Source: Candidatus Zipacnadia bacterium
GTDB lineage: Bacteria > Armatimonadota > Zipacnadia > Zipacnadales > Zipacnadaceae
Assembly: GCA_029821515.1 (NCBI GenBank)
Contig: JALGTD010000081.1
Span: 1-6,819 of the forward strand
Length of the DNA stretch: 6,819 bases
Direction: 5' to 3'
The number at the start of each line of letters is the position of its first letter. The first letter of the stretch is position 1. Shown here one piece after another: positions 1 through 6,180 of this stretch. The translations under genes and the position numbers were made by a program. The notes under the pieces were generated by a model. It worked only from the letters and a program-made list of their open reading frames with translations, was not told the origin of the DNA and made no database searches.

Positions 1-428
1 ATTCGCTCCCCCAGCCGGCCAACGGCAGTGGCAACGGCGCACAAGCGCTGGGCATCGGCAAAATAAGTCGGCTCATGGGCGTCAAAGACGACCGGAATTG
101 CCAGCTTCCTGGCCAGGTATAGTCCGACCGGCAGCATTTCCAGGTCGTGGGCATGAATGATGTCGGCTTCTTTGCACAGTGAGGCCACGCGACGAGCGAA
201 TTTCATTAACGGCACCATCTGTTTCAACCAATTGCCGTAAGCGCTACGAACTGGGATGCGCCTTATCACAAAGCCGTCGGTTTCTTCCCAACGGCGGTGC
301 TCCGCTTGTCGATCCCAGGCATACACAGTTACGTTGAATCCCCTATCAGCCAGAAAGGCCGCCTCCTTACGGACGCGGGGATCAGGCGCCAGAGGATTGG
401 AGAGTAGCATAGCCACCCTTTTTCTCAT
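1..428 (-). CDS. GT4-type glycosyltransferase, N-terminal part (3' end beyond the left edge)
   Basis: This is the first 142 residues of a cytoplasmic glycosyltransferase of the GT-B fold; the gene continues past position 1. Residues 4-20 (RVAMLLSNPLAPDPRVR) form the first beta strand and the loop with the DPRV signature common in GT4 enzymes. They are followed by KEAAFLADRG (21-30) and the second strand NVTVYAWDR (32-40). Residues 89-97 (DIIHAHDLE) and 112-119 (PVVFDAHE) match the HAHD and DAHE elements of the acceptor-side domain. The donor-binding C-terminal domain is missing, so the sugar cannot be inferred. The ATG at 428 is chosen because it starts just before the first strand; a weak GAGCAGG lies about 9 nt upstream. 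An internal ATG seven codons in would cut the strand. By family knowledge it would transfer a sugar from a nucleotide donor during glycan assembly. It is the last visible gene of the minus-strand series. Confidence 0.9.
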   Translation of the reverse strand, partial: MRKRVAMLLSNPLAPDPRVRKEAAFLADRGFNVTVYAWDRQAEHRRWEETDGFVIRRIPVRSAYGNWLKQMVPLMKFARRVASLCKEADIIHAHDLEMLPVGLYLARKLAIPVVFDAHEPTYFADAQRLCAVATAVGRLGER

Positions 429-591
429 ATTAGTGCCTGCTCTATGCTTAGCCCATATTGCATCTCTTATGCATTGCAACTACTGCACGTCTACGGAGGG
501 CCTATGCCCAAGCATTTCCACAGCAGATTGGGGACTTAACGGGAGCTCAGTAACAGGTACAGAGTTACTCGCTGGGTTGACTTCACGCTCT
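429..591. other. 163-bp gap, no confident gene
   Basis: The gap lies between the end of the membrane-protein gene and the start of the GT4 gene at 428. It has no convincing terminator. A 6-bp stem (549-554 with 564-569, loop of 9) is A+T-rich and has no following T run on either strand. One minus-strand frame is open from about 600 down to a TAG at 480-482 and could be a frameshifted tail of the preceding gene. The segment 569-584 resembles 1729-1744 on the far side of that gene. No promoter with both hexamers could be assigned. Confidence 0.6.
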
Positions 592-1653
592 TCAAGCCTT
601 TTGCAGATAACTTAGGAGTGGTCCTGCCGTATCGACGTTAGTAACCCACATGGTTAGAATGTAGAGTGTCACACAGGTAACTTGAAGCACGGTCGCAACG
701 TACCGACTTCGCGTTCGACAAATTCCTCGAAGCGCATACAAACTCAGAGGAATAACTACAGGGAAGGCAAGCGCTATCATCCGGCCCCAATCTGCGGCAA
801 AAAAACAATGTATCATGACTATTACAACTATCGCATAAGATAGTTTGCGAAGTACGGGCGGTGCCTGGCGAAGCCCAGCAGGAGCCAATAACCAGAGGAA
901 AGAATACGTGAAGGCAAAATGCCCGGTGATAGCCAGTAATAGGTTCCCACGCCGTGCCTGATACTGTACTACATCTAAAACGTCGGTGTGCGCGAACGGC
1001 TGAGAATGGTGGAATAATAGAAACCTCACGGCCATAACGACCGCAACAGCCGGTAATGCAAGAAGGGCGCATTTGAGCAACGGCTCAATGCGCGTGCCTA
1101 TCTTCTGGCGCCCAAAATAGTAAATTGGCGCAAACAACAACATGGAAGCTCGGTTTAGGGCTCCTAGGGCCAGGGCGGCCCCAGAAAGTGTTGGTTGTTG
1201 CCTAATTGTACCTATAAATAATAACATCAGAAGGAAAGTATTAAGCGGATCTGGCGAGATTGGCTGAGTAACGACACGTATGCCTATGTACGAAAAGCCC
1301 AGGAACGCTACACCCAACATCCAATACCGTGCTGAAAAACCAAGGTCGTTTAAGAAAAGAAGCAGAGTTCCCTGCGCAGCGAGGATGGATAGCGCTGCAA
1401 GAATTTTCCACCCACAGTCGATGCTTACCGGCATTAGGTGAACCAGTAAAGGAGAAAGTATGCGATACCCAAAAGGGGCTATTGTGAAGGTAAACGGTCG
1501 CTTGCTCATAGCAAGGTAATACGCCGCGTCGGGAGAGGGTCTGTGGCAGACAGCAAAGAGGTACAGGATCCCTAGTATCCCCGCTGCAACCAACAAAGAG
1601 GCCCATACGAAGCGCAACTTTGTGGAATCTAATGGTCTATGCATGTGTATCAC
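592..1653 (-). CDS. Polytopic membrane protein, probable GT-C-like glycosyltransferase, unassigned family
   Basis: This 353-residue protein is strongly hydrophobic, with roughly nine to eleven membrane segments: about 14-35, 83-101, 108-128, 135-150, 155-180, 192-214, 237-258, 270-286, 292-310 and 318-337. I do not recognise a named family. A short loop after the first segment carries P41-D42-x3-Y46, followed by the PFGYRILSP stretch (60-68). An acidic residue in this first outer loop is typical of GT-C enzymes, and the GT-C gene upstream has the same P-D-x3-Y spacing. Other candidate functional residues are D135 (SPDPLN), N167-R168 and D288-R291 (ADWGR). The role is inferred, not shown: transfer of a sugar from a polyprenyl-phosphate donor outside the membrane. 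The longest start is GTG at 1653; an ATG at 1644 gives a protein three residues shorter, and neither has a clear ribosome binding site. The gene is isolated by gaps of 292 and 163 bp and is more A+T-rich than its neighbours in the lines counted. An O-unit polymerase is an alternative. Confidence 0.8.
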   Translation of the reverse strand: MIHMHRPLDSTKLRFVWASLLVAAGILGILYLFAVCHRPSPDAAYYLAMSKRPFTFTIAPFGYRILSPLLVHLMPVSIDCGWKILAALSILAAQGTLLLFLNDLGFSARYWMLGVAFLGFSYIGIRVVTQPISPDPLNTFLLMLLFIGTIRQQPTLSGAALALGALNRASMLLFAPIYYFGRQKIGTRIEPLLKCALLALPAVAVVMAVRFLLFHHSQPFAHTDVLDVVQYQARRGNLLLAITGHFAFTYSFLWLLAPAGLRQAPPVLRKLSYAIVVIVMIHCFFAADWGRMIALAFPVVIPLSLYALRGICRTRSRYVATVLQVTCVTLYILTMWVTNVDTAGPLLSYLQKA

Positions 1654-1930
1654 AAGCGAGCGGTATTTGCTTGATCACGTTGGGCCCCCTGCCAGTGTCT
1701 CGGATGCTCCACAATCTGCAAAGCGCCGTCGCTGGGCTCACTTCGGCAGGTATTGCCCACGTCTGAAACACCTCCGCGTACAGACTCAATAACCGTTTGA
1801 CCAACCAAACGACACCGTCTACACCCTCACGTGAGCATTTGGGGCACGTTGAGACATCTAATTTCCAGTCGGCTCCAACTGCGATACTATCTCCAGTAGG
1901 TCGAGCCGTGCCTGTTTGTAGGTGCAGCAC
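1637..1930 (-). CDS. Doubtful 97-codon open frame, possibly spurious
   Basis: This frame starts with a GTG 15 bp after the stop of the GT-C gene and overlaps the start of the next gene by 17 bp, which looks like operon packing. Against it, no Shine-Dalgarno sequence precedes the GTG (the upstream bases are mostly pyrimidine and A). The product has no membrane segment, no signal peptide and no family I recognise. The only notable element is a single CPKC pair at residues 29-32, which alone is not enough for a zinc site. It could be a small unknown protein, a decayed gene fragment, or chance. I lean towards chance or decay. Confidence 0.15.
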   Translation of the reverse strand: MLHLQTGTARPTGDSIAVGADWKLDVSTCPKCSREGVDGVVWLVKRLLSLYAEVFQTWAIPAEVSPATALCRLWSIRDTGRGPNVIKQIPLACDTHA

Positions 1931-1945
1931 AGCAAGTAATAGAAA
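1654..1945. other. 292-bp gap between the two membrane-protein genes
   Basis: This is the longest gap in the window and separates two genes read in the same direction. Apart from the doubtful 97-codon frame it holds no recognisable gene, tRNA or insertion sequence. Small structures are present: a 6-bp stem with a 6-nt loop at 1794-1811, and the perfect 10-bp palindrome CTCACGTGAG at 1826-1835. Neither is followed by a T run, so neither is called a terminator. The segment 1729-1744 matches 14 of 16 bases of 569-584 in the same orientation. A promoter for the downstream membrane-protein gene could lie here, but I cannot identify one. Confidence 0.6.
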
Positions 1946-3460
1946 TTAGCCGTCACGAAGCCTTACCAGTGTGTAGTCGGCCCACTCATTGCAGACCACG
2001 AGCTTGTCAGTATCCCGTGGAGCGGCAGCGTAAGCACAGATTGAAGATTCATGCCCTGCTTTCGGCAGCAACATTAGTGCCGTTCCCTGTTCCCGCACGT
2101 ATTCTGTAGCTACATCTAATGGCTCGTAGGGCAACAATACAAGTCGCTTGCCAGCGAAAAAGCACGCTGGAATAAGCCTCCCCGAGGTGGCTAATGATTG
2201 CTGTTGGGGAAAGTGGCTGTGAATCCAGAGGCCCACGGCCTGGCGCGGACAGCTTGCCGGCGATCGAAGCAGCCCATTGTACTCCACGTTGTATGCCAGT
2301 AAGAAAACAACCGCGACGGCCATAATAGCTGCCAGCGAGCCTCGCCGCCAGCGGTTGACCGCCAAATCCACTGCTGTGGTGATTCCCACAACTGCTGCCA
2401 CAAGCCCAAGCAATAGTACAGTTAGCAACATTCGATCTTCCCAGTGGAAAACCGGTAAATAGATCAGCGGCGCTGCACAAACGAGAAGGATAGTAGCGAC
2501 AGCCGGAGTACGAAGATTTCTGGCAATCAGGACAATGAGACCAAGGCCTACGAAGGCAAACAAAGCCGGGGACAGCAGGTACGGCAGCCGCTCCAGCATA
2601 CGGAATTCGTTTCCGACAGCTCGCCTTGCCATACTGCGAAGATGCAACTGTGTATTAAGAGTCTTAAACTCTCCTTCGTTATTGAGCCGATGAATCCGCG
2701 CCCAAGGAGTGCCTGGGCTTGCTTTCATCATTGCGTCTGCTACGGCCAGGTTATAGGCAGTCTTATTAGTAAATCCCCACTTGCCGGTATTCTTGTGCAA
2801 GTACGCTACGTACGGTGCAGCAACCAGCATAAAGATAGCCACCATAAGGAGAAGTTGAGCGAGCCTCTTTTTGCTGTTACGGAGGCCCAATAAAGCGAAG
2901 CCGGCCACTACTCCCAGGATGAGAAGTCCCTCCGGCCGAATCAGGTAGGCAACACCCAACGTTGTACCTACCAGTACAGCCCAAAGGCTCTCCCCTGTTT
3001 TGTACCATTTGAATAGTAAGAGCAACGCAATGAATAATAATGCTGTATACGTACTCTCGGTCCAGACCATACCTGAGAGTCTGACCCGAAGCGGCAGCAA
3101 AGCAAAGAGCAAAGCGGTAGCGGCAGCCTGCCACGGAGAGGCGATATGCCTTACGAGGAAGTAGACCAGAAGAATGCTTGCGGTCGAAAATAACAGTGAT
3201 ATCAAACGTCCGGCATTGACCGGATCCGAGATGATACTGAGGGTAGCTGCTATCAACCCCGAAAATCCCGGCGGGAACATAACCTGTGGCCCGCCTTTGA
3301 TGCTTTGGTAGCCACTGCCCTCCTGCAAAGATAGAGCCCCTACCATATAGTTGCAGCTATCTGGTGTGACCGGACATATTGTGCGCCAACAGGCTACCGA
3401 GAGAATTAGCCCTACAAATACAGCCACTGCACAACAATGACCAGGCTTTATCCAATTCAT
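1946..3460 (-). CDS. GT-C-type membrane glycosyltransferase (ArnT/PMT-like, RgtA-D-like)
   Basis: The product is a 504-residue membrane enzyme of the GT-C superfamily, whose members move sugars from polyprenyl-phosphate donors to acceptors on the outer face of the membrane. The first segment (about 10-28) is followed by an outer loop with D34 in TPDSCNY, the position of the catalytic acid in this family, and FPPGF at 62-66, the usual proline-rich end of that loop. Further family-like elements are WTES (133-136), LIRPEG (173-178) and HWEDR (339-343). About ten more membrane segments span 84-394. The C-terminal part (about 400-504) is a soluble outer domain, as in PMT_2-type proteins. The start is ATG 3460, which has a GGGGGGA ribosome binding site 9 nt upstream. 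A longer frame open from 3622 would overlap the preceding gene with non-membrane, low-quality sequence. The gene follows the GT4 gene after 40 bp, so co-transcription is likely. Donor and acceptor cannot be read from the sequence. Confidence 0.88.
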   Translation of the reverse strand: MNWIKPGHCCAVAVFVGLILSVACWRTICPVTPDSCNYMVGALSLQEGSGYQSIKGGPQVMFPPGFSGLIAATLSIISDPVNAGRLISLLFSTASILLVYFLVRHIASPWQAAATALLFALLPLRVRLSGMVWTESTYTALLFIALLLLFKWYKTGESLWAVLVGTTLGVAYLIRPEGLLILGVVAGFALLGLRNSKKRLAQLLLMVAIFMLVAAPYVAYLHKNTGKWGFTNKTAYNLAVADAMMKASPGTPWARIHRLNNEGEFKTLNTQLHLRSMARRAVGNEFRMLERLPYLLSPALFAFVGLGLIVLIARNLRTPAVATILLVCAAPLIYLPVFHWEDRMLLTVLLLGLVAAVVGITTAVDLAVNRWRRGSLAAIMAVAVVFLLAYNVEYNGLLRSPASCPRQAVGLWIHSHFPQQQSLATSGRLIPACFFAGKRLVLLPYEPLDVATEYVREQGTALMLLPKAGHESSICAYAAAPRDTDKLVVCNEWADYTLVRLRDG

Positions 3461-3469
3461 AATGTTGTT

Positions 3470-3476
3470 TCCCCCC
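3470..3476 (-). promoter_or_regulatory. Ribosome binding site that fixes the GT-C gene start
   Basis: On the minus strand GGGGGGA stands 9 nt before the ATG at 3460. This G-rich site favours 3460 over the in-frame ATG at 3478, which would itself overlap the run of Gs, and over the upstream starts inside the preceding gene. Confidence 0.6.
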
Positions 3477-3500
3477 ATAGCTGGACTCACTGTGACCTGC

Positions 3501-4745
3501 TTACCCTGGCACTGTGGGCTTGGCCAGTTCTTCCTCCAGCAGCTCGCTGACTTGCTGGGCCCGCGCCTGCCAACTGTTCTCGCGGGCGATGACCACGCGC
3601 TTTGCCGCTTGTGTAGGATCATTTACCGCCAGCGACGAAGCAATTGCTTGCACAAACTCATCAGCGTCGTTTGCCAATTCCAATATGGCAGAGAAGGGCT
3701 GCAGCTCCCTGAGACCGGTAGCGACAACCGGCTTACCGGTCGCCAGACACTCGTGCAGTTTGACGGGATACATCGTGTTAGTTGATTCATTGATCAAATA
3801 TGGTATTATGCAAACGTCAAAAACAGACAGATAGCCCGATAGGCTTTCCACCGGTTTGGGACCCACGAACAACACATCGCTCTGTCCCTGCAATTGGCGA
3901 ACCGCCGTCAGTACCTTCTCCTTAGCCACTATCGGGCCTACGAAGACCAGCGACCAGTCGGGACGTTTTGCGGCTACCTGGGAGATCAGCTCCCAATCAA
4001 TCTTCTCAGAAATTCTCCCAACGAAGCCGACAACGGATGACTTCACATCCCGAAGCTCCGCCGGCCGAGGTAGGTGGTCGCGATAGGCACGACTGTATAA
4101 CTCGAAGTCACAGGCGTTGGGTACAAAGAAGGTCTTTTCGTGCCTGGGCTTCCTTCTTTCAAACTGTGACTGCGAGGAAGCGAATACCAGGTCCACCTTT
4201 GATAGGCCCCACTCTTCAATCTCTTCCAGTGCTTTGCGGATTAGCGTATTGCTATCAAAAAGCGCAACTTCGTCGTAGACTCGCCAGCAAGTGACTGGGG
4301 CGTGAAGATAGCGCAGAACTAGCAAATCGCGGGGATCGTAGACAATTATCACATCCGGCACAAAGTCAAGCCGACTCATCGAATGGCGCACACACCCTGC
4401 CAGCCACCAGTGGCTCAGCCTAATGCTCAGCAACGCCGCACAATTGCGTAACCAGGCCGGTATGAAGCCAGCCCCTGTGGGCAGCTCCGGCGGCGAAGCT
4501 ATCACCTGCAACCGCGACGAGACCTGCCGGGGATGCGGACTTCTGCTCGCGGGCAAAAAGCTCCACCAGCTCGGCGCGCGGTTGGGGCGATCCCAGCGGT
4601 TTTGTGGCTCAACAAACAAAACATTATTGGTCTTGCTCAATTGCCTGGCCATCTGATAATCCTGCTGCTGGGACTCAAAGGGATGATAGCCAAAAAGCAA
4701 GATCTGGCGATGAGGGTGTTCTTTTGATAGGTAGTAATCCGTCAT
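3501..4745 (-). CDS. GT4-type (GT-B fold) glycosyltransferase
   Basis: This complete 414-residue cytoplasmic glycosyltransferase has two Rossmann-like domains. The N-terminal domain begins with QILLFGYHPF (14-23) and NVLFVEP (41-47). The segment PDVIIVYDPRD (130-140) and VYDEVALFD (156-164) are typical of exopolysaccharide GT4 enzymes, and VDLVFASS (184-191) plus FFVPNACDF (206-214) form the linker region. The donor-binding domain starts at VVGFVGRISEKIDWELI (238-254), runs through SLVFVGP (265-271) and DVLFVGPKP (290-298), and contains YPVKLHECLATGKPVVAT (326-343). E332 in that last stretch is the usual donor-contacting glutamate. By family, it transfers a sugar from a nucleotide donor to a growing lipid-linked glycan. 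The ATG at 4745 has AAAAGG four nt upstream. Only 9 bp separate it from the stop of the ligase/polymerase gene, and the ribosome binding site includes the last base of that stop, so translational coupling is likely. Sugar specificity cannot be inferred. Confidence 0.93.
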   Translation of the reverse strand: MTDYYLSKEHPHRQILLFGYHPFESQQQDYQMARQLSKTNNVLFVEPQNRWDRPNRAPSWWSFLPASRSPHPRQVSSRLQVIASPPELPTGAGFIPAWLRNCAALLSIRLSHWWLAGCVRHSMSRLDFVPDVIIVYDPRDLLVLRYLHAPVTCWRVYDEVALFDSNTLIRKALEEIEEWGLSKVDLVFASSQSQFERRKPRHEKTFFVPNACDFELYSRAYRDHLPRPAELRDVKSSVVGFVGRISEKIDWELISQVAAKRPDWSLVFVGPIVAKEKVLTAVRQLQGQSDVLFVGPKPVESLSGYLSVFDVCIIPYLINESTNTMYPVKLHECLATGKPVVATGLRELQPFSAILELANDADEFVQAIASSLAVNDPTQAAKRVVIARENSWQARAQQVSELLEEELAKPTVPG

Positions 4746-4754
4746 AGTACCTTT

Positions 4755-6125
4755 TCAAACTGCAGCAGTTTGCTCGCTTTCATTTGTTAATATACCTCGA
4801 GCATGGCCGATAACCAGGCTGCCCGTTGACCACAGCTCCACATTGGTATTGGTATATCCGCTTAGCATAGCCAGCAGAAAGAAGTAAAAGAAGCTTGCCA
4901 GGAAGAATACCTGCCACTGCCGCTGGCGGGATCCGCTGGCGCTGCTGCGCATCGCTCTGATTCCCCACACTACCACACTAACCAGGAAAGCAATGAACAA
5001 TCCTAGACCGACCAGGCCCTGCTCGGCAGCCATCTCAAGTATCACATTGTGGGGCCAGTCGTAATAGGTCAGTCCTTGGGCACAGGCCCCTGTGCCAAAT
5101 CCCAACAACGGCCTGTCAAGAAACATCTGGTAGCTCTGTGCCCACAAGGCGGGACGGGCATACGTGTGCAAAGACTGGAAATCCATATGAATCACACTAA
5201 GTAGCCTTTGGCGAAGGCCAAACTCGACCTGTGGCCATGCTAACAATGCAAGCCCGAAAGTAACCGCCAAGATTATGATGACCTGCCACCAATGGCGGCG
5301 TGCGCTAAGAATCGCCACAAGCAATACTGCCATCATCAGCGCTATGGGCACTTGTCTGGTTCCCGTCCAGAACACGGTGACAGCTAAGCCAAACAGCGCT
5401 CCAGCCATTGGTGCTCGCAGCACCCAGCGATCCTGGTGAGTGAGCAGCCGCCAGATGATAAACAGAATGGCAAAGCCGCAGATCCGTCCGTACCAAATGG
5501 GGTTGAGCTTGGCTCCACCCAAGCGCAAGACTTCAGCAGGCTCATATTGTGCACTTGGCGATAGCCAGCCCAGAAGTGCTGTCAACCCGTAAGTGCCAAT
5601 AAATATCCAGGTCAGGCGTTGGAAGTTTCGGCGATGTTTTCCTACTATGGGAATAAGCAATACTGGCAGTAGACTACGCGAAGGAAAGCCTCTGACCTTC
5701 AAAGAGGCAAACGCCGGATCAACTGCGCCGACAGACCGAGCTGCGAGCAGTACCCACAACAGAAACTGAGAGATGAAATGGACATTGAGCAGGTCGCTGA
5801 TAACCAGGCCATTGCACACAACATAATATGCACCAACTACGACCATAGAAATTCCCACCCCGGTTCCTCCCAATTGCAGGGAGACGAGGTTGCCAAGATA
5901 GAGCGGTGCCCGGGCTACCAGAAAGCCAAGTCCGACCTCCGGCCAAAGCAAAGAAAAGATCAGCCCGGCGAAGGCAGCCGTTATCAGCACTCCTACCCAT
6001 ACGTTGGGTGAAAGCAACAATATAAGCCCGACGGCTATTGGCACAAGCGCTGTATAAATCCACCCGGGGAGGTCCTTCAGGCGGACTGTAGGCATACTTA
6101 TTGCAGAGCCAGTCTTCGGTGTCAT
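4755..6125 (-). CDS. O-antigen ligase/polymerase-type membrane protein (Wzy_C/WaaL-like)
   Basis: This 456-residue polytopic membrane protein belongs to the O-antigen ligase family (Wzy_C domain), which joins or polymerises undecaprenyl-diphosphate-linked glycans on the outer face of the membrane. Hydrophobic segments lie at about 24-40, 43-61, 64-82, 88-108, 117-130, 150-162, 171-188, 211-228, 238-253, 258-274, 279-297, 368-389, 404-422 and 430-445. The large outer loop (about 298-360) holds the signature: R324, then MFLDRPLLGFGTG (334-346), then PHNVILEMAAEQG (358-370). H359, N360 and E368 match the conserved histidine region of WaaL-type enzymes. R257 in WTGTRQ fits the conserved arginine of the preceding segments. 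Length is normal for the family. The ATG at 6125 has GAGG five nt upstream. Ligases and Wzy polymerases share this fold and cannot be separated from sequence alone. Its neighbours (flippase, GT4s, GT-C) place it in a Wzx/Wzy-like pathway. It is the first gene of the minus-strand group. Confidence 0.9.
   Translation of the reverse strand: MTPKTGSAISMPTVRLKDLPGWIYTALVPIAVGLILLLSPNVWVGVLITAAFAGLIFSLLWPEVGLGFLVARAPLYLGNLVSLQLGGTGVGISMVVVGAYYVVCNGLVISDLLNVHFISQFLLWVLLAARSVGAVDPAFASLKVRGFPSRSLLPVLLIPIVGKHRRNFQRLTWIFIGTYGLTALLGWLSPSAQYEPAEVLRLGGAKLNPIWYGRICGFAILFIIWRLLTHQDRWVLRAPMAGALFGLAVTVFWTGTRQVPIALMMAVLLVAILSARRHWWQVIIILAVTFGLALLAWPQVEFGLRQRLLSVIHMDFQSLHTYARPALWAQSYQMFLDRPLLGFGTGACAQGLTYYDWPHNVILEMAAEQGLVGLGLFIAFLVSVVVWGIRAMRSSASGSRQRQWQVFFLASFFYFFLLAMLSGYTNTNVELWSTGSLVIGHARGILTNESEQTAAV
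4756..4772 (-). promoter_or_regulatory. Perfect 17-nt palindrome at the ligase/GT4 junction, possible mRNA hairpin
   Basis: The minus strand reads CAAACTGCTGCAGTTTG, two perfect 8-base arms around one central base. In RNA this could fold as a 7-bp stem with a 3-nt loop. It covers the last codons of the ligase/polymerase gene, takes in the first two bases of its TGA stop, and sits next to the AAAAGG site of the GT4 gene. No T run follows, so it is not a terminator. A role in coupling or mRNA stability is inference; chance within coding sequence is possible. Confidence 0.35.
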
Positions 6126-6180
6126 CTAAGCCTCGGTAGATCATAACTGAATTGGCAATCACAAATTGGGAAGCGAGAAA
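6126..6180. promoter_or_regulatory. 55-bp divergent intergenic spacer
   Basis: The spacer lies between the divergent starts of the ligase/polymerase (6125, minus) and the flippase (6181, plus). It holds both ribosome binding sites: GAGG at 6131-6134 on the minus strand and GGGAAGCGAG at 6168-6177 on the plus strand. A minus-strand TATGAT (6140-6145) resembles a -10 box, but it would leave a leader of only a few bases that overlaps the binding site, and no fitting -35 is seen. AATTGG occurs twice (6150-6155, 6164-6169). Promoters may therefore overlap the coding regions or lie further away. Confidence 0.3.

Noticed and set aside
523..530. GCAGATTG also present inverted in the other gap near 1713-1720
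   Set aside because: An 8-base match between two gaps of this size is expected about once by chance.
549..569. Stem AGTAAC/GTTACT with a 9-nt loop as a terminator
   Set aside because: The stem has only 6 A+T-rich pairs, the loop is long, and no T run follows on either strand.
256..615. Plus-strand open frame of 119 codons
   Set aside because: It lies antisense to the well-supported GT4 N-terminus and the following gap, has no binding site and shows no protein-like features.
638..1072. Out-of-frame minus-strand open frame of 144 codons (similar ones at 1241-1606, 2049-2480 and 5719-6162)
   Set aside because: They are shadows of the membrane-protein genes in another frame, rich in Cys, Ser and Arg without membrane segments or motifs.
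1794..1811. Stem CGTTTG/CAAACG with a 6-nt loop as a terminator or operator
   Set aside because: It is short, lacks a T run, and is a size expected by chance in a gap of this length.
3461..3622. In-frame 54-residue N-terminal extension of the GT-C protein
   Set aside because: It lies mostly inside the 3' end of the GT4 gene, has non-membrane low-quality sequence before the expected first membrane segment, and the G-rich binding site points to the ATG at 3460.
6152..6157. TTGGCA as a -35 box for the flippase
   Set aside because: A -10 box at normal spacing would fall at the GTG start itself, and no matching hexamer is there.
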